This document shows, piece after piece, positions 33,668 through 43,097 of a stretch of 64,000 nucleotides of DNA. Source of the stretch: Flavobacterium sp. HSC-61S13. GTDB lineage: Bacteria; Bacteroidota; Bacteroidia; Flavobacteriales; Flavobacteriaceae. A program made the translations under genes and the position numbers. The notes under the pieces are model-generated. The model ran no database searches. It was not told the DNA's origin and saw only the letters and a program-made list of their open reading frames with translations. How positions within the stretch are numbered: position 1 is the first letter of the stretch; every line of letters begins with the position of its first letter. The DNA lies in assembly GCF_024171535.1 (NCBI RefSeq), contig NZ_JALJZV010000006.1:124001-188000 (forward strand), in the 5' to 3' direction.

Positions 33668-35845
33668 ATGACTTCTATACAACCCAAAACCCTTCAAGAT
33701 TTAGAGTTCCACACGGTACTTCAAACCATTTCTGATCTTTGTGTCACGATAATGGGAAAAGAAAAAGCCCTAGAGGTTGTTCCTTTCTCTACATCGGAAC
33801 AAACCATCGAAGGCCTTTTGCAAACCTCTGAATACTTGTCCTCTTTCACGAATAACAATGTGATTCCGAATCATTATTTTGACGAGATCCATTATGAGCT
33901 AAAGTTTCTAGCTATTGAAGACAGTTACCTCGATGTAGGTAGTTTTAAAAAAATAGCGACTTTGGTTGAAACGACTTTAACCCTGCTCGCTTTTTTAAAT
34001 AAATTTCAAGAATACTACCCTACTTTACAAGCACAGACTACAGAACTGGAAATCAACAAGCAGATTTCCAAAGAAATAGATGCTGTTCTGGATAAATATG
34101 GCGAAGTAAAGGACAATGCTTCTTTAAATCTACAAGAGATCCGCAAACAAATCAATGCGGTTCGCGGTAAGATCAACCAGAGTTTTGTGGCAGCTTTAAG
34201 CAGCAGCAGCAGTTCTGGTTATTTAGATGACATTCGCGAGTCTGTAGTCGATAATAAACGGGTTTTGGCCGTTATAGCGATGTATCGCAAGAAAGTAAAA
34301 GGTAGTGTTTTGGGACAATCCAAAACGGGAAGTATCGTATATATAGAACCAGAAGCCACTTTGCGTTATTCAAGAGAGCTCAACAACTTACAATTTGAAG
34401 AGCGCGAGGAAGTTATGCGTATACTAAAACGCCTGACCAACGTGATACGTCCTTTCCAGTACCTTATTTCCGACTATCAAGATTTTTTAGCACATATTGA
34501 TCTGATTGCTGGAAAAGCCAAATACGCTGAAAAAATCAACGGGATTAAGCCCAATATCACCGAAGAACGTCGGGTGTATTTTAGAGATGCCTATCATCCG
34601 GTGTTATACTTAAACAATAAAAAGAAAAAGAAGCCTACTTACCCACAGACGATTGAACTCGAACAGAACAGTCGAATTATTGTAATTTCTGGTCCCAATG
34701 CCGGTGGAAAGAGTATTACCTTAAAAACGGTAGGATTACTTCAACTGATGTTACAATGCGGTTTACTAATACCGGTACACGAGCGTAGTGAAACCTTTAT
34801 TTTCGACCGTATACTAACCGATATTGGCGACAATCAATCGATAGAAAATCATTTGAGCACCTACAGTTACCGCTTAAAAAACATGAATTACTTTTTAAAG
34901 AAGTGTAACGATAAAACCTTATTCCTCATCGATGAATTTGGAACGGGATCGGATCCCGAACTCGGAGGTGCCTTGGCAGAAACTTTTCTAGAAGAGTTTT
35001 ACGATCGAGAGGCTTTTGGAATTATCACGACACATTACACCAATTTAAAAATTTTAGCCAACGAATTGCCTCATGCTACCAACGCAAACATGCTTTTCGA
35101 TGAAAAAACCTTAGAACCGCTTTACAAACTTCACGTGGGTCAGGCCGGTAGTTCCTTTACTTTTGAGGTTGCTCAGAAAAACGGAATTCCGTACAGTCTA
35201 ATCAATCGCGCGAAGAAAAAAATTGAAGGCGACAAGGTGCGTTTTGATAAAACCATTGCCAACTTACAAAAAGAACGTTCTAAATTAGAAACTACTTCCA
35301 AAAACCTTAAGGAGGAAGAGACTAAGGCACGAGAAGAAAGTAAGAAAATGGAGCATATCAACGTTAAGATACAAGACAAACTCGAACGTTATCAAGAGCT
35401 GTTTGATGCCAATCAACGTTTGATATACTTGGGACAGAAGATGGACGATCTGTCGGAGAAATATTTTAACAACAAGAGCAAGAAAACCCTATTTGGCGAA
35501 TTATTACGTGTGGTAGAGATTGAAAACTCCAAGAGAAAACCCATACCGGTTAAAGAGAAAAAAGTCAAGGAAAAACAGCAGGAAGTGTTGATTAAGGAAG
35601 TTGAGGAAAAAGTAGAACAAATCCGCGTTGAGAAGAAGGAGAAAAAAGAATTGGTTAAACAAGAATTAGCCAATCAGCCTAAAGTGGCACTAAAAGTTGG
35701 AGATCGCGTGCGAATGATCGACGGAAAAGCCGTGGGAACCTTAGACCAAATCGAAAAGAAAAAAGCTACTGTAAATTATGGTATCTTTGTATCTAAAGTT
35801 GCACTGGACACGTTAGAATTGGTGGAACGACCAAAAAACAAATAA
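33668..35845 (+). CDS. MutS2-family ATPase lacking the C-terminal Smr nuclease domain
   Basis: The 725-residue protein has MutS-type core and clamp regions, a Walker A GPNAGGKS (342-349) and a Walker B/D-loop IDEFGTGSDPELGG. A long charged coiled coil lies at about 515-640, then a KOW-like beta segment (VALKVGDRVRMIDGKAVGTLDQ) up to the end. Typical MutS2 proteins are about 780 residues and end in an Smr endonuclease domain, which is absent here. MutS2 acts on recombination intermediates and, in Bacillus, on collided ribosomes; without Smr this one should lack nicking activity. The DCC protein gene follows after 1 bp. Confidence 0.92.
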   Translation: MTSIQPKTLQDLEFHTVLQTISDLCVTIMGKEKALEVVPFSTSEQTIEGLLQTSEYLSSFTNNNVIPNHYFDEIHYELKFLAIEDSYLDVGSFKKIATLVETTLTLLAFLNKFQEYYPTLQAQTTELEINKQISKEIDAVLDKYGEVKDNASLNLQEIRKQINAVRGKINQSFVAALSSSSSSGYLDDIRESVVDNKRVLAVIAMYRKKVKGSVLGQSKTGSIVYIEPEATLRYSRELNNLQFEEREEVMRILKRLTNVIRPFQYLISDYQDFLAHIDLIAGKAKYAEKINGIKPNITEERRVYFRDAYHPVLYLNNKKKKKPTYPQTIELEQNSRIIVISGPNAGGKSITLKTVGLLQLMLQCGLLIPVHERSETFIFDRILTDIGDNQSIENHLSTYSYRLKNMNYFLKKCNDKTLFLIDEFGTGSDPELGGALAETFLEEFYDREAFGIITTHYTNLKILANELPHATNANMLFDEKTLEPLYKLHVGQAGSSFTFEVAQKNGIPYSLINRAKKKIEGDKVRFDKTIANLQKERSKLETTSKNLKEEETKAREESKKMEHINVKIQDKLERYQELFDANQRLIYLGQKMDDLSEKYFNNKSKKTLFGELLRVVEIENSKRKPIPVKEKKVKEKQQEVLIKEVEEKVEQIRVEKKEKKELVKQELANQPKVALKVGDRVRMIDGKAVGTLDQIEKKKATVNYGIFVSKVALDTLELVERPKNK

Positions 35846-35846
35846 G

Positions 35847-36260
35847 ATGTTAGACCTTCCCAAAGACAAGAAAATAGTCCTGTTTGATGGCGTTTGTAAC
35901 CTGTGTGACAGTACGGTACAAAAAGTCATTCAAGCAGATGTTAACGACCAATTTCGATTTACACCTTTGACTTCGGAAAAAGGTTTAGAGATATTGAATT
36001 ACATCGGAGTAGAGCCTGGTAAAATTGACAGTATTATCCTGTATGAGCCCGGCCAAGCTTATTATGTAAAAGCAGAGGCCGCATTAAAAATTGCGGAATT
36101 CCTCGGAGGAAAGTACACCTTTTTGTCCTTTTTAAATGTACTGCCCAATGCCCTACTCAATCGCGGTTATGATTATATAGCCAAAAACCGGTATCGCTGG
36201 TATGGCAAGAAAGATGCTTGCATGATTCCGACTGCCGAAACTCGAAATAAATTCATCTAA
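35847..36260 (+). CDS. DCC-family thiol-disulfide oxidoreductase
   Basis: The 137-residue protein starts with the family signature VLFDGVCNLCDSTV, containing the DxxCxxC motif that names the DUF393/DCC group. A thioredoxin-like fold with FTPLTSEKGLEIL and YIAKNRYRWYGKKDACMIP follows. The substrate is unknown. Its ATG is one base after the mutS2 stop, so translation is coupled. Confidence 0.92.
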   Translation: MLDLPKDKKIVLFDGVCNLCDSTVQKVIQADVNDQFRFTPLTSEKGLEILNYIGVEPGKIDSIILYEPGQAYYVKAEAALKIAEFLGGKYTFLSFLNVLPNALLNRGYDYIAKNRYRWYGKKDACMIPTAETRNKFI

Positions 36261-36323
36261 ATTTGGGCAGATTTTTTTATCGTTAAATATCTCAAATAAT
36301 TTCACTTAAAAATAGGCATTGCG

Positions 36324-36331
36324 TATATTTG
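36324..36331 (+). promoter_or_regulatory. Candidate -7 element of pheT
   Basis: TATATTTG matches TAnnTTTG 22 bp upstream of the ATG. No TTG at 17-23 bp upstream was seen. Confidence 0.4.
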
Positions 36332-36353
36332 CCTACTTATAAAATCGAAACTA

Positions 36354-38786
36354 ATGCATATTTCATACAATTGGTTAAAACAATTCATTAAGTTAGACAT
36401 TACACCAGAAGAAACTTCCAAAATACTAACTGACTTAGGTCTTGAAGTAGAGGGGCTTACCCGCTATGAAAGCTTAAAAGGAGGCCTGCAAGGCGTAGTA
36501 GTTGGTCATGTTTTATCTTGTGATCCTCACCCAAATGCAGACAAATTACGAATCACCAAAGTTGATGTTGGAACGGGTACACCGTTGCAAATTGTTTGTG
36601 GCGCTCCTAATGTCGCAGCTGGACAAAAAGTTCCTGTAGCTACTATTGGAACGATACTTACCGATGGAGAAGGCAATGCCTTTACCATTAAAAAAGGTAA
36701 AATTCGCGGTGAAGAAAGCTTTGGAATGATCTGCTCTGAAGAGGAATTGGGATTGGGTCAAGGACATGATGGTATCTTGGTTTTGGATGATAAATGGGAT
36801 GCGGGTACTACTGCTGCAAACGTATTTAACATTGTAACGGATGATGTTTTCGAAATTGGACTTACGCCAAATCGCTCTGACGCCATGAGTCATTGGGGTG
36901 TTGCGCGTGATTTGAGAGCGGGTTTATTACAAAACCCAGCTCATAACCACAACAATGAGATAATCACACCGTCGGTTAGCAAATTCAAAGTAGAAAAACG
37001 CACACTAAAGGTAGATGTTGTTATCGAGAACTCTAAGAAAGTACCGCGCTACTGTGGGGTTACCATCTCTGATATCGATGTTAGACCTTCACCAGAATGG
37101 TTGCAAAACAGATTAAAATCAATTGGGATTACTCCAAAAAACAATATAGTTGACGTTACCAATTACGTTTTACACGATTTGGGACAACCGCTACACGCCT
37201 TTGATACAGCAAAGATCAAAGGATTAAAAATCAAAGTTAAAAACGTTGAAGCAGGTACAAAATTCACCACACTAGATGGTGTTGAACGCATCTTGCACGA
37301 AGACGATTTGATGATTTGCGACGAAAACGGTCCAATGTGCTTGGCCGGTGTTTTTGGCGGTATCAAATCAGCCGTTTCAGAAAACACGACATCTATTTTC
37401 TTAGAAAGTGCTTATTTCGATCCGATCGCGATTCGTAAAGCAGCGAAAAGACACGGTTTAAACACCGATTCTTCGTTCCGTTTCGAACGCGGTATCGATC
37501 CGTCGATAACAGAATACGCCTTAAAACACGCAGCACTTTTAATACAAGAGGTTGCCGGTGGAGAAATCACTTCGGATATCATCGATTTCTATCCTAAGAA
37601 AATAGAAGATCATTCGGTATTCTTAAATTTCAACAACGTCACTAAAATACTTGGTGAAGAGATTTCTAAAGAAACCATCAAGAAAATCTTGGTATCCTTG
37701 GACATCAAAGTCAACAGTATGTCTGATTTGGGATTGGGAATCCTTATTCCTGCATACCGAGTAGATGTACAACGCGAAATAGACGTTATTGAAGAGATTT
37801 TAAGAGTGTATGGATACAACAACATCAAAACACCTTCAAAACTTAACGCAACCATTTCAAATACGTCAAAAACAGACGATTTTAAAGTTCAAAACATCTG
37901 TGCCAACCAATTGGTATCTCAAGGATTTCATGAAATCATGAACAATTCGTTGACCACACCTGCTTATACCGAATTGACAGAGCATCTAAAATCAGCTTAT
38001 CAGGTTGATATTTTAAATCCTTTGAGCAATGAACTGTCTGTGATGAGACAAACCTTGCTGTTTGGTGGATTGGAAACGATCTCTTACAACATCAATAGAA
38101 AACAATCGGATTTAAAATTATTTGAATTCGGAAAAAGCTATCACAAGTTGCCTTCAGGATACGAAGAACCCAAACATTTGGCTCTTTTTTCTACTGGTAA
38201 CAACGTAGCAGAAAGCTGGAATACCACACAAAAACCATCGGATTTCTTTGAATTCAAAGGTTATGTCAACAGTCTTTTAGAGCGCTTGGGAATCACTAAT
38301 TTCCACAGCCAACCCGTTGAAAATGATATCTTCTCTGAGGGAATTTCTTTTTATGTTGGTAACGAATTATTGGTTGAACTCGGAATTTTGAAAAAGACGA
38401 TTTTAAAGAGTTTTGACATCAAACAAGAAGTGTGTTATGCCGGATTTAAATGGGATGCTGTTTTAAAAATGCTTAGTACGAAGATTAAATTTAACGACAT
38501 TACTAAGTTTCCAGTAGTGCGTAGAGATTTAGCTTTACTCGTTAACAACAGTGTTTCCTTTGAAGCGATATACAACTTGGTAAAACAAGTGGATAAGAGC
38601 TTAATTCAAGAAGTGAGTTTGTTTGACGTATACCAAGGCGATAAATTACCAGAAGGCAAAAAATCTTATGCTATTAAGATCAAATTACAGGACGCCAACA
38701 AAACCTTGACTGATGTACAAATCGACAAGATCATGAGTAAAATACAAAAACAATTGGAATCGGAACTCGATGCTCAATTGAGATAA
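36354..38786 (+). CDS. pheT: Phenylalanine-tRNA ligase beta subunit
   Basis: The 810-residue subunit has the expected domain order: N-terminal B1, the EMAP/OB tRNA-binding insert (GVVVGHVLSCDPHPNADKLRI, given in part, residues 45-155), B3/B4 editing domain (RPSPEWLQNRL; FGGIKSAVSENTTSIFLES), B5, the catalytic-like core and a C-terminal anticodon-binding FDX-ACB domain (FPVVRRDLALLVNN; DVYQGDKLPEGKKSYAIKI). PheT pairs with PheS to charge tRNA-Phe and edits Tyr-tRNA-Phe. pheS is not in this window. Two terminators follow. Confidence 0.98.
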   Translation: MHISYNWLKQFIKLDITPEETSKILTDLGLEVEGLTRYESLKGGLQGVVVGHVLSCDPHPNADKLRITKVDVGTGTPLQIVCGAPNVAAGQKVPVATIGTILTDGEGNAFTIKKGKIRGEESFGMICSEEELGLGQGHDGILVLDDKWDAGTTAANVFNIVTDDVFEIGLTPNRSDAMSHWGVARDLRAGLLQNPAHNHNNEIITPSVSKFKVEKRTLKVDVVIENSKKVPRYCGVTISDIDVRPSPEWLQNRLKSIGITPKNNIVDVTNYVLHDLGQPLHAFDTAKIKGLKIKVKNVEAGTKFTTLDGVERILHEDDLMICDENGPMCLAGVFGGIKSAVSENTTSIFLESAYFDPIAIRKAAKRHGLNTDSSFRFERGIDPSITEYALKHAALLIQEVAGGEITSDIIDFYPKKIEDHSVFLNFNNVTKILGEEISKETIKKILVSLDIKVNSMSDLGLGILIPAYRVDVQREIDVIEEILRVYGYNNIKTPSKLNATISNTSKTDDFKVQNICANQLVSQGFHEIMNNSLTTPAYTELTEHLKSAYQVDILNPLSNELSVMRQTLLFGGLETISYNINRKQSDLKLFEFGKSYHKLPSGYEEPKHLALFSTGNNVAESWNTTQKPSDFFEFKGYVNSLLERLGITNFHSQPVENDIFSEGISFYVGNELLVELGILKKTILKSFDIKQEVCYAGFKWDAVLKMLSTKIKFNDITKFPVVRRDLALLVNNSVSFEAIYNLVKQVDKSLIQEVSLFDVYQGDKLPEGKKSYAIKIKLQDANKTLTDVQIDKIMSKIQKQLESELDAQLR

Positions 38787-38791
38787 TCAGC

Positions 38792-38820
38792 AAAAGCGGT
38801 CTATAAGGACCGCTTTTTTT
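38792..38820 (+). terminator. Terminator of pheT
   Basis: The stem AAAAGCGGTC/GACCGCTTTT with loop TATAAG is followed by a T run, 5 bp after the stop codon. Confidence 0.9.
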
Positions 38821-38850
38821 GCGCTTTGCTTTTCTAGAACTTATAAACAT

Positions 38851-38883
38851 AAAATCCCAACTTTTTACGGTTGGGATTTTTTT
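38851..38883. terminator. Second, bidirectional terminator
   Basis: The stem AAAATCCCAAC/GTTGGGATTTT (11 bp) with an 8-nt loop has T residues on the plus strand and a weaker T run on the minus strand. It backs up the pheT terminator and may end the converging lipoprotein gene. Confidence 0.8.
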
Positions 38884-38989
38884 GTTGGCAATATAAACTA
38901 GTGACTAAACTAAGCGATTAATTTACGCACATCGACAAGATGTTGGCGCAGGCGTAAGAATTCTGCTCATTAATGCTTATGCAAAAAAA

Positions 38990-39331
38990 TTATTCATATA
39001 TTTTACCTTGACAATCCCAACTAAAAGACATCACAGTATCTTTTTTATGTATATACAAAGGTAATTCTCCTTTGCGTTTGATAACCGTATCTCCTACTTC
39101 CATATAATCGATATAATTACGAAACCATCGCCCCATTATTCTAGTAGTAATTATCTCACTGGAATTTATTTTAGTTCCTACAAATTCCATATCCGAGATT
39201 ATAGTCGGCTTTTCTATTAAAACAACTTCTAAGTCATACTTTCTGTAAGTTTGAGCTGATTGCTCACAATCAATACAAGAATAAAACATTAAAAGCGACA
39301 GTATGGCAAAAAGTTTATAAATTCTACTCAT
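38990..39331 (-). CDS. Small predicted lipoprotein of unknown function
   Basis: The 113 residues begin with a type II signal peptide and a lipobox-like MFYSC (Cys19), followed by a short beta-rich mature domain (YDLEVVLIEKPTIISDMEFVG). I recognise no family. The position-minus-3 residue is Phe rather than Leu, so lipidation is likely but not certain. It is flanked by terminators and converges with pheT. Confidence 0.65.
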   Translation of the reverse strand: MSRIYKLFAILSLLMFYSCIDCEQSAQTYRKYDLEVVLIEKPTIISDMEFVGTKINSSEIITTRIMGRWFRNYIDYMEVGDTVIKRKGELPLYIHKKDTVMSFSWDCQGKIYE

Positions 39332-39453
39332 ATTATTAAAATATTTGACATGTTTTTCCTACACCAAAAATTATGGGCAGAGCATCAAACCCAAAATTCG
39401 TTTTAGTTGCTCCCTCGAAATCACTTTTTCCGCTTCAGCTAAACGCTAAAAAA

Positions 39454-39477
39454 AGCAGCTCCATTGCTAGAGCTGCT
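39454..39477 (-). terminator. Terminator of glyA
   Basis: The stem AGCAGCTC/GAGCTGCT with an 8-nt loop (CATTGCTA) is followed on the minus strand by a T run, 24 bp after the glyA stop. Confidence 0.85.
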
Positions 39478-39501
39478 CTTATTACGTATTTTAAATGGGT
39501 T

Positions 39502-40776
39502 TTAGTATACGAACATCGCTCGTTCTCCCATCATATCATTTACTTCATCTGCAACCGCTTCAATCACATCCTCGTCGGTATGATTAGTCAAAACGCGATC
39601 GATTAATTCCACGATGGTTACCATGTCTGCCTCTACCAATCCTCTTGTAGTTACCGCAGGAGTTCCAATACGGATTCCAGAAGTTACAAACGGTGATTTA
39701 TCGTCAAATGGAACCATGTTTTTATTTACAGTGATTTCTGCTTTTACCAAGGCTTGCTCTGCATCTTTTCCACTGATGTTTTTGTTTCTCAAATCGATCA
39801 ACATCATGTGGTTGTCTGTACCCCCAGAGATGATGTTATATCCTTTGGCTACAAAAGCAGCTGCCATAGCTTTGGCATTTTTTTGCACTTGTAACATGTA
39901 TTCAAAAAACTCATCAGAAAGCGCCTCTCCAAATGCCACAGCCTTAGCAGCTATGATATGCATTAAAGGTCCTCCTTGGTTTCCAGGGAAAACTGCACTG
40001 TCTAAAAGAGATGACATCATTCTCACTTCACCTTTTGGCGTTTTCAATCCGAATGGGTTTTCGAAATCTTTCCCCATCATGATCATTCCTCCACGAGGTC
40101 CACGCAGTGTTTTATGTGTAGTAGTAGTGATTATATGACAATGAGGCACAGGGTCATTCATCAATCCCTTAGCGATCAAACCTGCAGGGTGAGCGATATC
40201 AGCCATTAGAATAGCTCCAACACTGTCTGCAATAGCTCTAAAACGCTCAAAATCCATATCACGGGAATATGCCGAAGCTCCTGCAATGATCATTTTTGGT
40301 TGCTCTCTAGTAGCTATTTCTTGAATTTTATCGTAATTCAAAACGCCAGTTTCTTGGTCAACTCCGTAGAATACCGGTTGATACAATCTACCAGAAAAGT
40401 TTACGGACGAACCGTGTGTTAAATGTCCTCCATGAGAAAGGTCAAATCCCAATATTTTGTCTCCGGGCTTTAGACAAGCAAAATACACTGCTGTATTGGC
40501 TTGTGAACCCGAATGGGGTTGTACGTTTACATATGCTGCTCCAAACAAAGCTTTAGCTCTATCAATGGCGATTTGCTCAATCACATCGACAACTTCGCAA
40601 CCTCCGTAATAACGTTTATTAGGATATCCTTCGGCGTATTTGTTGGTCAATACTGATCCAGCGGCCTCCATTACTTGCTCACTTACAAAGTTTTCAGAAG
40701 CAATTAATTCTAATCCGTGTATTTGTCTGTCTTGTTCTTCAAGAATCAGGTCAAAAATTTGTGTATCGTTTTGCAT
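39502..40776 (-). CDS. glyA: Serine hydroxymethyltransferase
   Basis: GlyA interconverts serine and glycine with tetrahydrofolate and PLP, feeding one-carbon metabolism. The 424 residues include [45 protein letters not shown] and the PLP-lysine motif [14 protein letters not shown]. The length is standard. A minus-strand TATTTTTG (40810-40803), 27 bp upstream of the start, is a probable -7 element. The divergent fahA promoter lies next to it. Confidence 0.98.
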   Translation of the reverse strand: MQNDTQIFDLILEEQDRQIHGLELIASENFVSEQVMEAAGSVLTNKYAEGYPNKRYYGGCEVVDVIEQIAIDRAKALFGAAYVNVQPHSGSQANTAVYFACLKPGDKILGFDLSHGGHLTHGSSVNFSGRLYQPVFYGVDQETGVLNYDKIQEIATREQPKMIIAGASAYSRDMDFERFRAIADSVGAILMADIAHPAGLIAKGLMNDPVPHCHIITTTTHKTLRGPRGGMIMMGKDFENPFGLKTPKGEVRMMSSLLDSAVFPGNQGGPLMHIIAAKAVAFGEALSDEFFEYMLQVQKNAKAMAAAFVAKGYNIISGGTDNHMMLIDLRNKNISGKDAEQALVKAEITVNKNMVPFDDKSPFVTSGIRIGTPAVTTRGLVEADMVTIVELIDRVLTNHTDEDVIEAVADEVNDMMGERAMFVY

Positions 40777-40820
40777 TTTATTTGTTTACGTTAAAATGAT
40801 TTCAAAAATACGAAAAACGT

Positions 40821-40850
40821 TTGTTAATTACACGCTTAATTATATATTTG
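40821..40850 (+). promoter_or_regulatory. Promoter of fahA
   Basis: TTG (40821-40823), a 19-bp spacer and TATATTTG (40843-40850) fit the consensus. The TTG has sometimes the look of a start codon for a longer reading frame, but it is the -33 element. Confidence 0.7.
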
Positions 40851-40889
40851 ATCTACTTATATAACCAAAATCATTTAAAAATTGTAACT

Positions 40890-42173
40890 ATGATAATAAC
40901 TGCTAATGACCCCAAAAGAAAGAGTTGGTTAGAAGTTGCACCCGATTGTGACTTTCCCATCCAGAATCTTCCTTTTGGCGTTTTTATAACCAAAGAAGAT
41001 GTTATCACTATTGGTACTCGAATTGGAAAGTTTGCTATTGACATGAATGCACTACATCAGTTAGGGTATTTTGAGGGAATCGATTTGACCGACGACCTTT
41101 TTATGCAAGACACTTTAAACGATTTTATTTCTGCAGGAAAAAAAACATGGAGAGCGGTGCGCAACCGTTTGGCCGATATATTCGATGCCAACAACACTAC
41201 TCTTAGAGATACTATTTCTCATCGCGATGTGATCATATTCAACATCAGCGATATCGAAATGCAATTACCCGTTTTAATCGGTGATTATACCGATTTTTAC
41301 TCCAGTAAAGAACACGCTACCAATGTCGGAATGATGTTTAGAGACCCCGCCAATGCCTTGTTGCCAAACTGGCTTCACATACCAGTGGGTTATCACGGTA
41401 GAAGTTCTACCATAGTTCCATCGGGCGTACCGGTACGTAGGCCTTTGGGACAAACCTTACCAAAAGGAGAAACACAACCCGTATTTGGTCCTTCAAAACG
41501 AGTAGACTTTGAATTGGAAACCGCTTTTATCACCACCGATGCCAATGTAATGGGCGAAAATATTCCCATTGCAGAAGCCGAAGAGCACATTTTCGGTATG
41601 GTCTTATTAAACGATTGGAGCGCTCGCGATATACAAACTTGGGAGTACGTTCCATTAGGCCCATTCTTAGCAAAAAACTTTGCTTCATCGATCTCACCTT
41701 GGATCGTTACTATGGATGCTTTAGAACCGTATCGAACAGCTAGCCCACAACAAGACCCTAAGCCGTTCCTTTATTTACAGCAAGATGGTGACCACGCGTT
41801 TGATATCAATTTAGAAGTGCATATCAAACCTGAAAATAGTGATGCCACTCGTGTTACTGTTTCCAATTTTAAATACCTGTATTGGACGATGAGCCAACAA
41901 TTGGCACATCACACCATCAACGGTTGCCGAATTAATTCAGGCGATTTAATGGGGTCAGGAACCATTTCGGGCAAAGCTCCAGAGAGTTTCGGATCGCTAT
42001 TGGAATTAACCTGGGCTGGACAAAATCCGATCACTATGAAAGATGGTTCCAAACGCACCTTTATCGAAGACAACGACACGGTAATTATGAGAGGTTATTG
42101 CCAAAATGGCCAAGTTCGAATTGGTTTTGGCGAAGTTTCTAGTCAATTACTAGCCAACACCCTAAGTATATAA
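40890..42173 (+). CDS. fahA: Fumarylacetoacetase
   Basis: The enzyme hydrolyses fumarylacetoacetate to fumarate and acetoacetate, the last step of tyrosine and phenylalanine degradation. The 427 residues from the ATG at 40890 (MIITANDPKRKSWLEV) match the eukaryote-like FAH length. Motifs include DYTDFYSSKEHATNVG (metal-binding Asp), PVGYHGRSSTIVPSG, FELETAFI and NDWSARDIQTWEYVPLGPF. No hmgA or hpd is adjacent. It is transcribed alone and ends at a shared terminator. Confidence 0.96.
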   Translation: MIITANDPKRKSWLEVAPDCDFPIQNLPFGVFITKEDVITIGTRIGKFAIDMNALHQLGYFEGIDLTDDLFMQDTLNDFISAGKKTWRAVRNRLADIFDANNTTLRDTISHRDVIIFNISDIEMQLPVLIGDYTDFYSSKEHATNVGMMFRDPANALLPNWLHIPVGYHGRSSTIVPSGVPVRRPLGQTLPKGETQPVFGPSKRVDFELETAFITTDANVMGENIPIAEAEEHIFGMVLLNDWSARDIQTWEYVPLGPFLAKNFASSISPWIVTMDALEPYRTASPQQDPKPFLYLQQDGDHAFDINLEVHIKPENSDATRVTVSNFKYLYWTMSQQLAHHTINGCRINSGDLMGSGTISGKAPESFGSLLELTWAGQNPITMKDGSKRTFIEDNDTVIMRGYCQNGQVRIGFGEVSSQLLANTLSI

Positions 42174-42190
42174 AAATCCTTTTAAATAAA

Positions 42191-42216
42191 AAAAAGCTCC
42201 CAATTTGGAGCTTTTT
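42191..42216. terminator. Bidirectional terminator between fahA and ytxJ
   Basis: The stem AAAAAGCTCC/GGAGCTTTTT with loop CAATTT has A and T runs on either side; fahA and ytxJ converge on it. Confidence 0.92.
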
Positions 42217-42235
42217 TTATTTAAAAATATCTTGT

Positions 42236-42577
42236 TTAAATTTTAGCATTTACCGCTTTTAGTACGGCATCTGCATCGATATCACTGTGAGACGCGTGGT
42301 AAATGACCTCATTTTTGTAGATTGCAATCAACTGAGGCGACTGATGTTCTACCTTATAATCTGCCGCTATTTTGTTTGAAATAGCTCTATATGCAATGAG
42401 ATCCAAAAAATAAGTAACCACCTTATCCTGCTCTTGATAGGTGTTCTCAAAATTCTTTAATACCGTTTTACTAATGTAACACTTGGTACTGTGCTTAAAT
42501 ATCAATACAGGTGTTTGCTCTGACAGCGTTGCTAACTCTGCCAATTGATCTTCCGATTCTAGTTGTATCCATTTCAT
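42236..42577 (-). CDS. ytxJ: Bacillithiol system redox-active protein YtxJ
   Basis: The 113-residue thioredoxin-fold protein has a single redox-active cysteine, Cys33, in FKHSTKCYISKTVL, the YtxJ signature, and the cis-Pro region HQSPQLIAIYKNEVIYHASH. YtxJ is thought to be a monothiol bacilliredoxin removing bacillithiol from proteins, so the organism probably makes bacillithiol. No bsh genes are in the window. The gene lies downstream, on the same strand, of a 500-bp repeat region and an SDR gene. Confidence 0.9.
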   Translation of the reverse strand: MKWIQLESEDQLAELATLSEQTPVLIFKHSTKCYISKTVLKNFENTYQEQDKVVTYFLDLIAYRAISNKIAADYKVEHQSPQLIAIYKNEVIYHASHSDIDADAVLKAVNAKI

Positions 42578-42627
42578 AGTTGTCGCTTTTAAACAAAGTT
42601 AGGCTTTTTTTTGCAAACTTCTCTATA

Positions 42628-42987
42628 AGCCTATATGTCCATACGCACATACGCGAATACGCTTTATCACGTAAAAACGGAACAGCCTTTCAACCTATCT
42701 GCTTTTAAAGCCTATATGCCCATTCGCCCATCAGCCCATTCGCCCTAACACGTAAAAATGGATAAGCCTTCCAACTTATCTGCTTTTAAAGCCTATATGC
42801 CCATTTGCATATACGCCCATTCGCCCTAACACGTAAAAAGGGATCAGCCTTCCAACTTATCTGCTTTTAAAGCCTATATGCCCATTTGCATATACGCCCA
42901 TTCGCCCTAACACGTAAAAAGGGATCAGCCTTCCAATTTATCTGTTTTTAAAGCCTATATGCCCATTTGCATATACGCCCATTCGCC
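42628..42987. repeat. 81-bp tandem repeat, four full units and a partial fifth
   Basis: Units start at 42628, 42709, 42790, 42871 and 42952, exactly 81 bp apart, each beginning AGCCTATATG. Units three and four differ at about two positions; unit two differs more and unit one most, so divergence increases away from the SDR gene. Units three to five contain the inverted repeat TATATGC-CCATTT-GCATATA. Units lack unique spacers and have stops in all frames as far as I could check by eye. Confidence 0.95.
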
Positions 42988-42993
42988 GATCAG

Positions 42994-43089
42994 CGTATCA
43001 GCGTATCAGCGTATCAGCGTATCAGCGTATCAGCGTATCAGCGTATCAGCGTATCAGCGTATCAGCGTATCAGCGTATCAGCGTATCAG
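42994..43089. repeat. 8-bp tandem repeat CGTATCAG, twelve copies
   Basis: Twelve perfect copies of CGTATCAG follow the partial fifth 81-bp unit and end 8 bp before the SDR stop codon. Perfect identity over 96 bp suggests recent expansion by slippage and likely length variation between isolates. Confidence 0.97.
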
Positions 43090-43097
43090 CCTAAAAG

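Noticed and set aside
35413..35673. Minus-strand serine/phenylalanine-rich frame
   Set aside because: It is the antisense of the MutS2 charged coiled coil; Ser/Phe richness comes from Lys/Glu codons read in reverse.
40821..40889. TTG-started extension of fumarylacetoacetase
   Set aside because: The TTG is the -33 element of a well-spaced promoter, and the ATG at 40890 gives the normal start.
42628..42987. CRISPR-like array from regular 81-bp periodicity
   Set aside because: Whole 81-bp units are repeated with no unique spacers and no cas genes nearby.
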